Assembly (NCBI RefSeq): GCF_008370255.1
Contig: NZ_SEUI01000002.1
Location: 630,221-694,220 of the forward strand
Reading direction: 5' to 3'
Origin: Pseudoalteromonas sp. FUC4
GTDB lineage: Bacteria > Pseudomonadota > Gammaproteobacteria > Enterobacterales > Alteromonadaceae
Length of the DNA: 64,000 nucleotides
Positions 44,149-53,766 of this stretch are shown here, in pieces (position 1 is the first letter of the stretch; the number at the start of each line of letters is the position of its first letter). The position numbers and the translations under genes are program-made. The notes beneath the pieces are model-generated. The model saw only the letters and a list, made by a program, of their open reading frames with translations. It did not search any database and had not been told where the DNA came from.

Positions 44149-44841
44149 TTACGCATTTTGTACGCGAGATATCTGGTTTTCTACATCAGTTAAATGGCCC
44201 GTTTTAAGCCATACTTTTGCACCATTAATTCCCGCTTTAACGTTAACGGAGCTATTAATAGGCACTCTTAACCAACTGTTTTTTACAAGAGTATCGGCTT
44301 GCTCTTCCAATGAGCCTTCAAGTACTAGCAGCTCTGCTCCACCTTTTGCGCTTATAACCATGCAGGCATTGGGCTCAAAGTGCAACAAGCTTACCTCTTC
44401 AAAGTCATCTTTGTATAAAGGGGTTACGGCTACATTGTTAAAACTAGGATGCGCCGTGCTTTGCATCAAGTCTGTTTGCAAACGCACGTGCGTTCGATCC
44501 CCTGGCTGAAACTGCCATAACTTTACAAATATAACGCAGCCATTTTCAGACCCCGGTTTGTGCTTTGATTGCGGTGGATTACGAATATAAGAACCTGCCG
44601 CAAAGTCACCATGTTCATCTTGAAATACCCCTTCAAGCACAACAAACTCTTCACCGCCTGTATGTACATGCGGCGAAAATTCACTGCCAGGTGCATAACG
44701 AACAATGGTCGTTGCGCGAGCAACTTCGTCGCCCACTCTATCGAGCGCTCGCCTATCAACCCCCGCCATTGGCGATGCAACCCACGGGAGCGTTTCGCTA
44801 TGTACCACAACTCGTTGACTAAAATCGGCAGCAATTTTCAT
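44149..44841 (-). CDS. Double-cupin ChrR-like protein
   Basis: 230 residues with two cupin barrels. The first has metal-binding HVHTGGEEFVVLEGVF and PGSENGCVIFVKLW; the second is more degenerate (ACMVISAKGGAELLVLEG). The fold resembles the C-terminal cupin of ChrR anti-sigma factors, but the zinc anti-sigma domain is absent, so a sigma-factor role is not supported. AGGAG precedes the ATG. It lies between GST and SpoIIAA-like genes on the same strand. Confidence 0.75.
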   Translation of the reverse strand: MKIAADFSQRVVVHSETLPWVASPMAGVDRRALDRVGDEVARATTIVRYAPGSEFSPHVHTGGEEFVVLEGVFQDEHGDFAAGSYIRNPPQSKHKPGSENGCVIFVKLWQFQPGDRTHVRLQTDLMQSTAHPSFNNVAVTPLYKDDFEEVSLLHFEPNACMVISAKGGAELLVLEGSLEEQADTLVKNSWLRVPINSSVNVKAGINGAKVWLKTGHLTDVENQISRVQNA

Positions 44842-44890
44842 ATTTGGCTCCTAACCGTAACTCCACTTAAATTTTAAACTAACAACCTAA

Positions 44891-45511
44891 TTAACCAGCA
44901 ACACTTGGGCGTTTTGCCACTTTTTCTTGCCATGCAACTAAATGGGTAAGCTCATTCGGGATTACTATTTGGGCAAATCCAGCAAATACCAGCCCAGCAT
45001 ACAATGTAATATCAGCAATACTAAACTGCTCACCGCCAACAAACGCCGATTGCGCCAATACATCATTAAAATAGCTAAACCCTTGGCGTGCTTTTTCGCC
45101 TTGTTTTTCACCCCAAGCCACATTTTGATACGTTTCAAGCTCTGGACCTAAGCCATCAGTTGCATGATGAAAGTAAGCTGCCACAGCGTCAAGCACCATA
45201 GATTCTGCGCGCTTTTGCATCATGTTAATTACTGCACGCTCTTTTGCGGTTTCACCCATTAAAGATGGGCCTTCAAATGTGGTATCAATATACTCAGTAA
45301 TAGCGGTACTTTCTGATATAAACGTGCCGTCATCTAGCTCTAATACTGGCACACCTGCTAATGGATTTTTAGCTAAAAAGGCTTTTGTTCTGTGTTCACC
45401 ATTTAATAAGTCAACAGGTACAAACTCAACATTCGCAGTGGCATTTTTTTCAGCTAAAGCGATACGAACACGAAGTGGATTTGGAAAGTTTTCTACATCA
45501 TAAATTTTCAT
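44891..45511 (-). CDS. Glutathione S-transferase family protein
   Basis: 206 residues. An N-terminal thioredoxin-like domain (KIYDVENFPNPLRVRIALAE, then GVPVLELDDGTFISESTAIT with the cis-Pro and glutathione-binding ES) precedes the all-helical C-terminal domain (FVGGEQFSIADITLYAGLVF). It conjugates or reduces with glutathione; substrate unknown. AAAGGT precedes the ATG. First gene of the probable three-gene operon, with a palindromic operator 46 bases upstream. Confidence 0.87.
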   Translation of the reverse strand: MKIYDVENFPNPLRVRIALAEKNATANVEFVPVDLLNGEHRTKAFLAKNPLAGVPVLELDDGTFISESTAITEYIDTTFEGPSLMGETAKERAVINMMQKRAESMVLDAVAAYFHHATDGLGPELETYQNVAWGEKQGEKARQGFSYFNDVLAQSAFVGGEQFSIADITLYAGLVFAGFAQIVIPNELTHLVAWQEKVAKRPSVAG

Positions 45512-45556
45512 AGCAATCTCTACCTTTATTGTTTAGAAGTGAATTAACGGCAAACC

Positions 45557-45572
45557 TACCTACCGATAGGTA
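45557..45572. promoter_or_regulatory. TetR-type operator upstream of GST operon
   Basis: TACCTA-CCGA-TAGGTA, a 16-bp inverted repeat in the GST promoter region. The divergent TetR regulator at 45898 is the likely binder. Confidence 0.65.
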
Positions 45573-45712
45573 ACTTATAATGTTAAACCAAATTTAAGTC
45601 AACGTTTAAATTATTCTAATTTATAGGATTTAACTTAATTCGTAATAAAATTAGGGGGTTGCTTAAAAGTAAAAACGCTTGTAAATAACTATCTACTGGT
45701 CGATAATTTTAC

Positions 45713-45873
45713 TATGCCAATTGCATTAAATAAGCGATCTATTATTGCGCTAAGAAAATAGTGCAATAACAAAGCAAAATTATGACAACTATTTGTTCTT
45801 TATGAATAATTTTTAACGCGGTTAGTGAGTTATTTAATGCGATACAATGATCATGTTTTAATAAAATTGGTAT
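45713..45873. repeat. MITE-like dispersed repeat, long copy
   Basis: Begins CTATGCCAATTGCATTAAAT and ends GTTTTAATAAAATTGGTAT, forming imperfect terminal inverted repeats (TGCCAATT/AATTGGTA). The first 35 and last 55 bases closely match the shorter copy at 63110. It lies between the GST operon and TetR gene and may separate the regulator from its own promoter region. Confidence 0.6.
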
Positions 45874-45897
45874 TGCTACGGATAGGAAATATTAAAA

Positions 45898-46416
45898 ATG
45901 AGTAAAAAAGAAGCTTTATTAAAAGCCGCTGAAAACAAGGTGCGCCTTGGTGGGTACAGTAATTTTAGTTTTAGAGAGCTCGCCAGCGAAGTCGGCATTA
46001 AAAGCGCCAGTGTACACTATCACTTTGCGACTAAGGCCGATTTAGGTGCAGAGCTTGCTCATCAATATACTGATTCTTTTTTAGCTGCGTTAGGCGAGCC
46101 AAGCGAGCTTAAAGCAAGCGGTAAAAACCCTATTGATGTGTACACTCAGCTTTTTAGAAGTGCATTAGTAACCGACAAAAAAATGTGTTTATGTGGTTTA
46201 CTAGGAGCTGAAAGCGATAGCCTTCCAGATAAAGTACGCCTTGAAGTAAAACGCTTTTTTAATCAAAACCTAACATGGCTTAGCGCTGCGCACTTAGCTA
46301 ATGGTGAACTCAACCCTACTAAAGCGGCCATTCAAACAGTGAGCTTGCTTGAGGGCGCTATGATGATAAGCAAAACGCTCGACGATAATAGTTACTTTGA
46401 ACTTGCAACTCAGTAA
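45898..46416 (+). CDS. TetR-family transcriptional regulator
   Basis: 172 residues. The HTH is in FSFRELASEVGIKSASVHYH followed by FATKADLGAELA. The C-terminal domain (CGLLGAESDSLPDKVRLEVK) resembles the subgroup that represses small redox or detoxification operons. AGGAA precedes the ATG. Probably regulates the divergent GST/cupin/SpoIIAA operon through the TACCTACCGATAGGTA site. Confidence 0.83.
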   Translation: MSKKEALLKAAENKVRLGGYSNFSFRELASEVGIKSASVHYHFATKADLGAELAHQYTDSFLAALGEPSELKASGKNPIDVYTQLFRSALVTDKKMCLCGLLGAESDSLPDKVRLEVKRFFNQNLTWLSAAHLANGELNPTKAAIQTVSLLEGAMMISKTLDDNSYFELATQ

Positions 46417-46433
46417 AACCTAAATTTAGTATA

Positions 46434-46474
46434 CAAAAAAAGCGAGCTATTCATTATGAATAGCTCGCTTTTTT
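46434..46474. terminator. Strong bidirectional terminator
   Basis: AGCGAGCTATTCA / TGAATAGCTCGCT stem flanked by A and T runs, between the convergent TetR and CstA-type genes. Confidence 0.9.
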
Positions 46475-46500
46475 AATGCTTGAAATAACTTATGTGATTA

Positions 46501-47970
46501 TTAAACCGCTGTTGGTTTAACTTTATGCTTAGAGTGCACAATTGCTAAAACAATTAAGCCAATCACTGTTATTACAGCGCCAATAGGTTTACCTAAATCG
46601 CTTGATAAGTTAAGACCAATTGCGGCAGTACCAATATAAGAAACCGTTACCGCTGTTGCTATCACAGCAGGAACACTGGCAATCCAATGGAATGTGCCAC
46701 GGTCAAACAAGTACTTAGTGGCAAGCCATAATACGCTTGTAGAAAGCAGCATGTTTGAAAATGCAAAGTAGCGCCAAATTAATGAGAAATCGAGCTTCGT
46801 CATAAAGTACGCTATGGCAAGTATAGGTAACGCCACTAATAAGCGATTACGTAAACTTTGTGGAATATTAAACGCATCAACAACTGTTAAACGTAGTGAG
46901 CGGAACGCTGTATCACCAGAAGTAATTGGGAATACGGCTACTGCAATAATTGCCATTATACCGCCAAATACGCCTAAGTAACTGTTAGCTACATGGTTAA
47001 CAACTAAACCTGGACCACCTTGATCAAGCAACGCTTTTAAGCCCGCGTAACCATCTGGGAACGCTGCAATACCAGCAAGTGCCCATACACAACCTACAAT
47101 ACCTTCACACATCATAGCGCCATAATAAACTGGACGTACGTATTTTTCGTTAGTTAAACAACGCGCAATAATAGGCGCTTGAGTAGAGTGAAAACCACTA
47201 ATAGCACCACAGGTAATTGTTATAAATAACAGTGGCCATGTCGGCAATCCATCTGGGTTTGGCTCTAAAAAGTCATGTGCATGGTCAGCTTCAAAGTAAG
47301 CTAAAAAGTCACTTGGTACCGGTAAGTGCGGCGCATTAATAAGTAATGAAATAGCAATTGCCACTGTCATTACAATCATTAGGGCACCAAAAATTGGGTA
47401 AAATTTAGTAATGATTTTATCAATTGGTAGCAAAGTGGCTAAAAAGTAATACGCTAAAATAGCAAGTACCCAAAAGGTATTATTTGCCAGTATTGTACCT
47501 TCAAAAAAATCAAGGTTACTTAGCAAACCTGCAGGGCTCATAATAAATACTACACCTACAAAAAACAGTAGCATGGCAGTAAATACAAGCATAAAGCCTT
47601 TAAATACAACGTTGTAATAATGGCCTGCAATTTCTGGTAAGCTTTTACCGTCTTCTTTTATACTCATTACACCTGAGAAGAAGTCGTGTACAGCGCCACC
47701 TAAAACATTACCAAGTACAATCCATACTAGTGCAACTGGTCCGTATAAAGCACCTAAAATTGGGCCAAATATTGGACCTACGCCAGCAATGTTTAAAAAC
47801 TGAATTAAAAATGCTCGTACAGGGTGAATAGCTACATAATCAACACCTTCGCTAAAGCGTTTTTGTGGTGTGTCAGCAGTCGAATCCAAGCCGGCTTGTT
47901 TTTCAACAAATGGGCTGTAAAACTTATAGCCCAGTATTAAAATAGTGAGGCAGATAAAAAAGATGATCAT
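46501..47970 (-). CDS. CstA-family permease (carbon starvation protein A type)
   Basis: 489 residues with about 13 hydrophobic segments. The CstA signature is present near the N-terminus (NIAGVGPIFGPILGALYGPV, then GGAVHDFFSG), as is GFHSTQAPIIARCL. It is of the short class, well below the about 700 residues of E. coli CstA/BtsT. Those relatives are pyruvate or peptide transporters; the substrate here is not determined. GAGAAA precedes the ATG. Single transcription unit next to the mannitol locus. Confidence 0.85.
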   Translation of the reverse strand: MIIFFICLTILILGYKFYSPFVEKQAGLDSTADTPQKRFSEGVDYVAIHPVRAFLIQFLNIAGVGPIFGPILGALYGPVALVWIVLGNVLGGAVHDFFSGVMSIKEDGKSLPEIAGHYYNVVFKGFMLVFTAMLLFFVGVVFIMSPAGLLSNLDFFEGTILANNTFWVLAILAYYFLATLLPIDKIITKFYPIFGALMIVMTVAIAISLLINAPHLPVPSDFLAYFEADHAHDFLEPNPDGLPTWPLLFITITCGAISGFHSTQAPIIARCLTNEKYVRPVYYGAMMCEGIVGCVWALAGIAAFPDGYAGLKALLDQGGPGLVVNHVANSYLGVFGGIMAIIAVAVFPITSGDTAFRSLRLTVVDAFNIPQSLRNRLLVALPILAIAYFMTKLDFSLIWRYFAFSNMLLSTSVLWLATKYLFDRGTFHWIASVPAVIATAVTVSYIGTAAIGLNLSSDLGKPIGAVITVIGLIVLAIVHSKHKVKPTAV

Positions 47971-48181
47971 AAAGCACGTTTCTCTTTTTGTATTTTAGTT
48001 ATAGAGCGCATTGTGTGTCGCCCCGCCTTTTCAATCCGTGAATAATCGACGAACGATAACAAAGCTTTAACCCTCAAACAATAAGACGTTTAGCTAATAC
48101 AATAATCGATATAAGCCACTATTTACGCAACCTGCGCACTTAACACTCACTTATCGCTTGCGTCTTATTTTAGGCACAAAA

Positions 48182-48213
48182 AAAGCGGTTAAACTTTTAC
48201 GTATAACCGCTTT
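48182..48213 (-). terminator. Terminator of the mannitol operon
   Basis: AAAGCGGTTA ... TAACCGCTTT hairpin with a run of A on the plus strand at its left side, giving a T run on the transcribed minus strand. Confidence 0.75.
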
Positions 48214-48229
48214 CACACACAATATCTTT

Positions 48230-49147
48230 TTAAAGTGGGTTCATAAACTCACTAATTTGTTGATGCGTTAAAGTAGGTGTTGCACCAGAACTTTCGGCGA
48301 CCATTGCTCCAACGGCACATGCAAAGTCAACGGCATATTGCGCGTCGTCGTTGCTACAAAGCTGATAAATTAGTGAACCTAAAAACGAATCCCCTGCGCC
48401 AACAGTGTCAATTACGCTAATTAAATAACCTGAATTATAAAAATTTTCGCCTTTGATTGTTAATAAAGCACCATGGCTACCTTTAGTTACACATAAGTAA
48501 TCGGTATTTGTTTGCTGTGCTATAAACGCTAAATTTTGTTCAAGCGAATGAAACTTACAACCCATCGCTTTTGCTATTTCGTATAGCTCTTCATCGTTTA
48601 ATTTAATAAAGTCTGCTTTATTCATTAAATCTACAAGTGTTTCTAGTTTGTAATGCGGCGCACGTAGGTTTACGTCAAATACTTTAAAGTTTGCTACATC
48701 AACGAGTTGATTTAATGTTGCTAAAGACGCTTCGCTTCGCCCAATTAGGCTGCCAAATACAAACACATCGCTACTTTTAACTTTACTAAGTAACTCATCG
48801 GTAAGCGCTATATTATCCCACGCAGTGTCTGCCACTATTTCATAGCTTGCAGAGCCACCACTGTCGAGTGTTACCTCAACCGTGCTAGTTTTTTTATCAC
48901 TATTAATATCAATGTACTCGCAGCTTACGCCCTTGCTAGTAATTTCGCCTAGTAGCTCAGCGCCTAACTCGTCGTTACCAACAGCGCTGATCATGTCGGC
49001 TTTAATGCCAAGTGAATTAATGCGCACACACATATTAAGTGGCGCGCCACCTAAGCGTTTACCTGAATCAAAACAATCCCACAGCACTTCGCCAAAACAG
49101 CTAACACTTACGTTTTCGCTTGATTTATGATTAATTAAAATGCTCAT
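48230..49147 (-). CDS. Fructokinase, PfkB family (mannitol locus)
   Basis: 305 residues. PfkB features: FGEVLWDCFDSGKRLGGAPL at the N-terminus, VFDVNLRAPHY, and DTVGAGDSFLGSLIY with catalytic Asp. It starts 2 bases after the mannitol dehydrogenase stop, so it is co-transcribed and would phosphorylate the fructose made by that enzyme. This is a second, divergent paralogue of the kinase at 42069. Confidence 0.87.
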   Translation of the reverse strand: MSILINHKSSENVSVSCFGEVLWDCFDSGKRLGGAPLNMCVRINSLGIKADMISAVGNDELGAELLGEITSKGVSCEYIDINSDKKTSTVEVTLDSGGSASYEIVADTAWDNIALTDELLSKVKSSDVFVFGSLIGRSEASLATLNQLVDVANFKVFDVNLRAPHYKLETLVDLMNKADFIKLNDEELYEIAKAMGCKFHSLEQNLAFIAQQTNTDYLCVTKGSHGALLTIKGENFYNSGYLISVIDTVGAGDSFLGSLIYQLCSNDDAQYAVDFACAVGAMVAESSGATPTLTHQQISEFMNPL

Positions 49148-49149
49148 AA

Positions 49150-50673
49150 TTAGTTACTCTTTTGATCAAGTACGTTTTTCATAATGGCTTTAACTTTACT
49201 TGCAGGTGCATATAAAGCTTCAATGTTATTTTTGTAATGAGTAGTAAATTCATTTTGATCGCTTAAGTTACCAAATAAACTAGTAAGCGATAAAAATGCT
49301 AGCGGCTGTGTATGAGTTTTGACTGCAGCTTCATGCAGCTCACTTTGCATTGCATCAATAACTTCTAACTTATTGCCTTGCTCATCAACTTCTTTATCAC
49401 TGTAAAAACACCATGCAGCAATTACAAGCGCAGCAAGAGAAACATCACGCCCATTCGCTAAGTTTTCGTTAATAGTAGCAATTAAAAATTTAGGAAGCTT
49501 TGCGGCACTTTCTGAGCAAATGCGCGAAAGGCTGTCTTTAATATTAGGATTAGCAAAACGCTCTATTAACGTATCTTTGTAACTTTCAAGGTCAATGCCT
49601 TCAAGTGGTTCAAGATTTGGCGTTACTTCTTTATCCATAAAAGCACGCAGGTATGTGGCAAATAATTCATCAGATACCGTTTCGTCAATAGTGCCGTAGC
49701 CATGGATTGAACCTAATAAACCAAGCACAGAATGCCCTGCATTTAGTAAACGTATTTTCATGGTCTCATAAGGCGTTACATCAGTAACAAACTGTGCACC
49801 AACAACGTCCCAATTTGGGCGAGAGTCACTAAATGTGTCCTCTATTACCCATTGTGTAAACGACTCACAGGTAATTGGCCACTCGTCGCTAACACCATAT
49901 GCATCAACCACGTAATCAATATCACTCTTTTTAGATACCGGTGTAATACGGTCAACCATCGCATTTGGAAACAATACGTTTTGCTCAATCCACTCACTTA
50001 GGTCTTTGTCTTGCTCTGTGGCAAAGGCTAAAAGCATTTTGCGTGTTACGTTACCATTGTGCTGAATGTTATCGCACGACTGTACTGTAAATGCGCCTAA
50101 GCCTTGCTCTTTACGCAGTTTTAACGCTGCAGTAATGTAACCAAACGCTGTAATTGGGTCGTTTGGGTTATTAATGTCGTTAATAATATCTGGATTACTG
50201 TAATCAAACTCGCCCGTTGCAGGGTTAAAGTTGTAACCGCCTTCAGTAATAGTAAGCGACACAATTTTAGTATCGCTGTGTGCTAGCTTATTAATTACCG
50301 CTTGTTTGTCCTCTGGAGCAAACAAAAAGTCGATCATTGAGCCAATTACTTTGTTATCTATTTTACCGTCTGGGTGTCTAACAGTAAGCGTGTAAAGGTA
50401 ATCTTGCTGCTTTAAAATATCACGCAGACCACGGTTACCCTCTAAAAGGCCAACACCACATATACCCCATTGCTCAGAGCCCGGAGTTTTTAAAAGCTCG
50501 TTAACATATACGGCTTGGTGAGCACGATGAAAACCGCCCACACCAATATGTACAATACCGGCTTTAACTGCGCTACGGTCGTAGGTTGGTGTATCAACAT
50601 GGCTTGGTAATTGAGCCAAGCTCTGTTGGTTTAGCCCTGTAACTAGAGCGTCAGTGTGTTGATGTTGCGTCAT
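49150..50673 (-). CDS. Mannitol 2-dehydrogenase (polyol-specific long-chain dehydrogenase)
   Basis: 507 residues of the mannitol dehydrogenase/UxuB family. The NAD-binding N-terminus is VHIGVGGFHRAHQAVYVNEL, the family signature is FTVQSCDNIQHNGNVTRKML, and the catalytic Lys region is ETMKIRLLNAGHSVLGLLG. It oxidises D-mannitol to fructose with NAD. AAGGTCA precedes the ATG. A related polyol such as arabitol cannot be excluded, but the coupled fructokinase favours mannitol. Confidence 0.87.
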   Translation of the reverse strand: MTQHQHTDALVTGLNQQSLAQLPSHVDTPTYDRSAVKAGIVHIGVGGFHRAHQAVYVNELLKTPGSEQWGICGVGLLEGNRGLRDILKQQDYLYTLTVRHPDGKIDNKVIGSMIDFLFAPEDKQAVINKLAHSDTKIVSLTITEGGYNFNPATGEFDYSNPDIINDINNPNDPITAFGYITAALKLRKEQGLGAFTVQSCDNIQHNGNVTRKMLLAFATEQDKDLSEWIEQNVLFPNAMVDRITPVSKKSDIDYVVDAYGVSDEWPITCESFTQWVIEDTFSDSRPNWDVVGAQFVTDVTPYETMKIRLLNAGHSVLGLLGSIHGYGTIDETVSDELFATYLRAFMDKEVTPNLEPLEGIDLESYKDTLIERFANPNIKDSLSRICSESAAKLPKFLIATINENLANGRDVSLAALVIAAWCFYSDKEVDEQGNKLEVIDAMQSELHEAAVKTHTQPLAFLSLTSLFGNLSDQNEFTTHYKNNIEALYAPASKVKAIMKNVLDQKSN

Positions 50674-50733
50674 GGTGTGACCTTACTAAACAAAGATAAA
50701 ATATAAATTACGATACTGTATTACGATAAGTAA

Positions 50734-52455
50734 TTACGATGCTGTATTGAGTACTTTATGGCGTTTTAACGACCAGTACGCAGTAACAAAATAAATAACA
50801 GTACAAATAAAACAGGCTATTTCGAACTGCGATTTATTAGCGCTGTACATACTCATAGTTTCACTGAAAAACATCACTTGGCTGGCAAATATAAAAATAA
50901 TAACCAGTGAAACCGTAGAAACCGCATTAAGTACTTTGGTAAATACAGAGCTGTCAATTACTGGCTTTGGAATGTCTTTAGCCTCAGCTGCTTGATATTC
51001 TTTGATATCACGCTGCTCTTGCTCTTCTGCTGCAATCTCTTGTGTGTAATCGTCGCCGGCGCCATATTTTTTAGCTAAAAGCGTGTAAATAACAATGGTG
51101 AAAATCCACGTAGGAATAAACAAGTAGTAAAACGACATTACATCAATAGCATTTAAACCAAAGCCAAACACAAGCGCCAGCGCCCAAGATGCTATAGCCG
51201 GTACGCTGCGGGTAATGTTTTTATATTTAGCCCAGTAACGTGTTAGGCCAATTTTAGGAAATAACACATGTTCAGCAAACACAATGCCGCCTACTGGCAC
51301 AACTAATAAGCCTGCGTAGGTAAGTAACGGAAGCATTTGTGAAAATACAAACGGGAAACACGCAATAATCACAGTTACAACACCTACAATAGCGGTTGTG
51401 CGTTCACGTGATTGATTAACAAATATAGATTGTGCTGCAAGGCCTGCACGATAAAGGTTTGCGTTAGCTGTAGTCCAACCGGCAATAATTACAATAACAA
51501 AGCCAGTCCAACCTAATGCATGGTATGCAACATCGCCCGGATCAAGTGATGAAATAGTTGTTTTAAGTAATACCGCAACGCCTGCGCCCATAATACCGGC
51601 AGAGATCCACGCTAAGTAATGACCAAAAAACATACCCACACCAGAAAACAAACCATAGCTTTTGCGTTTAGCAAATCTAAAAATAGCCATGTCGATTAAA
51701 CCAAAGTGAGTAATTGAGTTAGCAGCCCATGCAAAGCCAATCACTTCTAATAGGCCAATGCCCTTTTCACCATCGGCGTTAGTGCCTGTCCATATGGAGG
51801 AGTCGCCTATGGTCATAAAGTCGCTAAAGCTACTTAAAGAGGTAGAACCTAATACGTGATTTGAAAGCTCAGGGAATAACGCGAACGAGCCTGCAATAAA
51901 TATAACAAATAACCACGGCGCACACAGCTTTGAAAAGTCAGCAACCGTAGAAAAGCCATACATCGCAACAAATACAACAATAGAGCCAACAGCTAAAACA
52001 ATGGCTACAAACCAAAAGCTATTTGGATACCAATCAAGTTGCGCAGGTATATCAAACAAAAACCGCACGGCGGTGGAGGATACCGTGATCATAGCGGCCG
52101 ATATAACACTAAAAATAACCACGTTAGCCCAGTTATAGAGCTTGGTCATTGAGTTACCAGCAATTTTGTTTAAGTAGTTATATAAACTTAAGCGGGTTTC
52201 TACTGCAATGGGTGCAGTAATTAGCCACCAAGAACACATTGCTAACAGGTTACCTATTAATAAACCAAGTAGAATGTCGATGGTTGAAGCGCCTAATGCA
52301 ACAAACGTTGCACCAATAACAAATTCAGTAGCCGCAACATGTTCGCCAGCATATAGCCCTGCAAAATGTTTCCAGCCGTGAAGCTTATTATTAGCAACAG
52401 GAAGTTGCTCTTCGTTTACATCTTTAAATGTTTGTGTGTGTGGACTCGTTGCCAT
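50734..52455 (-). CDS. NCS1-type (cytosine/purine permease family) membrane transporter
   Basis: 573 residues from ATG 52455 (MATSPHTQTFKDVNEEQLPV; AGGAAA upstream). Twelve hydrophobic segments; HGWKHFAGLYAGEHVAATEF and ALGASTIDILLGLLIGNLLA fit the NCS1 fold. A charged cytosolic stretch (about 475-515) precedes the last two helices. NCS1 proteins usually carry nucleobases, but this one is embedded in a mannitol locus with no nucleobase genes, so polyol transport is inferred. Confidence 0.75.
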   Translation of the reverse strand: MATSPHTQTFKDVNEEQLPVANNKLHGWKHFAGLYAGEHVAATEFVIGATFVALGASTIDILLGLLIGNLLAMCSWWLITAPIAVETRLSLYNYLNKIAGNSMTKLYNWANVVIFSVISAAMITVSSTAVRFLFDIPAQLDWYPNSFWFVAIVLAVGSIVVFVAMYGFSTVADFSKLCAPWLFVIFIAGSFALFPELSNHVLGSTSLSSFSDFMTIGDSSIWTGTNADGEKGIGLLEVIGFAWAANSITHFGLIDMAIFRFAKRKSYGLFSGVGMFFGHYLAWISAGIMGAGVAVLLKTTISSLDPGDVAYHALGWTGFVIVIIAGWTTANANLYRAGLAAQSIFVNQSRERTTAIVGVVTVIIACFPFVFSQMLPLLTYAGLLVVPVGGIVFAEHVLFPKIGLTRYWAKYKNITRSVPAIASWALALVFGFGLNAIDVMSFYYLFIPTWIFTIVIYTLLAKKYGAGDDYTQEIAAEEQEQRDIKEYQAAEAKDIPKPVIDSSVFTKVLNAVSTVSLVIIFIFASQVMFFSETMSMYSANKSQFEIACFICTVIYFVTAYWSLKRHKVLNTAS

Positions 52456-52665
52456 GGTATTTCCTATTGTTAACAGCAAAGTACTTAATACCTAAATACT
52501 TCGCCTTTTATAATTTGGCTTATAAACGCATGATGTTTTGCCATGTTTTGTTTTATTTTTAGTAAAGCAAAACCATCTACATTTATATTTTGCGTTTGCT
52601 TGCCTGTCAGTGTGTAAGGCGAGCAAATCACGTTTAAAACTTTGTTTATTTAAAAAGCCGCGTGT

Positions 52666-53340
52666 TTACTGCTTTTTAAGCGCAGGGTATGCACTAAAAA
52701 AATCTTGCCAATGCGTTAAATGATCAACATTTGGGTAAGCACTGTGCACATGATTAACAGAGCCTTGCATATGTTGCCCACCGCTGTAATGCAGTACTTG
52801 CATATTGGCGTCAATTCCTGCATTTACGCCGGCTTTACTGTCTTCAATTACTAGGCAATGCTCTGGCTTTACACCCATTTGCTTAGCTGCATGTAAAAAT
52901 AAATCAGGCGCTGGTTTACCACGCTTAACTTCGCTGCTGGTAAAAACCGTATCGCTAAAGTACTTACTTAAACTCACTACGCTCAACGCTTTTGCGGTGC
53001 GTGCTGGGCTGCTGCTAGTAGCTATACAAATAGGCACAGCTAAATTGTTAAGTACGTCTTCTATACCATCAGTTGTGGTTAGTCCTGTTTCAAATTCGTT
53101 TAATAGTGCCTCGCGGTAGTCACCTTCAAAGCTTTCAGGAAGAGTGACATTAAATGCATCCGCTATTTTTTGGCTTACTGTTTTAAAGTTGCAACCTAAA
53201 AAGTGTTGCTGTACATAAGCGCGGTCAATCTCAACGCCTTTTTCAACAAGCATATTAATGAGTACTTGTGCGCTTAAAATTTCGCTATCAATAACAACGC
53301 CATCACAATCAAATATCACTAGCTCAATATTAGTATTCAT
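52666..53340 (-). CDS. HAD-superfamily (subfamily IA) sugar phosphatase
   Basis: 224 residues. Motif I is IFDCDGVVIDSE (nucleophile and acid/base Asp), motif II ICIATSSSP, motif III KRGKPAPD, motif IV VIEDSKAGV. The cap domain identifies the beta-phosphoglucomutase-like/sugar-phosphatase branch. AAGGTGA precedes the ATG. Upstream in the mannitol locus, it may dephosphorylate a hexitol or hexose phosphate; the substrate is inferred. Confidence 0.82.
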   Translation of the reverse strand: MNTNIELVIFDCDGVVIDSEILSAQVLINMLVEKGVEIDRAYVQQHFLGCNFKTVSQKIADAFNVTLPESFEGDYREALLNEFETGLTTTDGIEDVLNNLAVPICIATSSSPARTAKALSVVSLSKYFSDTVFTSSEVKRGKPAPDLFLHAAKQMGVKPEHCLVIEDSKAGVNAGIDANMQVLHYSGGQHMQGSVNHVHSAYPNVDHLTHWQDFFSAYPALKKQ

Positions 53341-53766
53341 CTTGTCACCTTATTAAAACTGTTTGGTTTAGCTAATTTAAGTATAACGAGTTAAGCGCGA
53401 TTAATATTGTGCAACTTTTTAGTGCAACTCAGTAATGAGCATAAGCTCACCGGTTGAGCATATTCCCTTTATTGCGCGAATATGTCAACACACTGTAAGT
53501 ATAAAACGCACCAGCTTGGTAAAAATACCGCCAGATAAAACTAAAAACCTTTGTATTTAATAAATTTTATAAAAGCATATTGCGACTAAGGTCGTAGTAA
53601 AAAATTACATTAATGTAAAAAGTGTATCTGCAAACTCATTTCATCTGTTTTACAAATCACATCAATCTAATTAATCAGTTTTACCGAAGTTAATAAAATC
53701 AATACTATCGTTAACAGATTAACAGCCTGCACCACTGCCGGCACTTTTAAATAGATGAGGTCGACA
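53341..53766. other. Intergenic region between divergent HAD phosphatase and catalase
   Basis: 426 AT-rich bases. Catalase ribosome binding site GATGAGG lies at its end. I found no convincing OxyR, Fur or LacI-type site, RNA gene or open frame. Confidence 0.35.

Noticed and set aside
44149..44841. ChrR anti-sigma factor
   Set aside because: The zinc-binding anti-sigma domain is absent and no ECF sigma gene is adjacent; only the cupin fold is supported.
44523..44877. Several 85-103-codon frames overlapping the cupin gene on both strands
   Set aside because: Shadows of the cupin coding sequence without start-site or family support.
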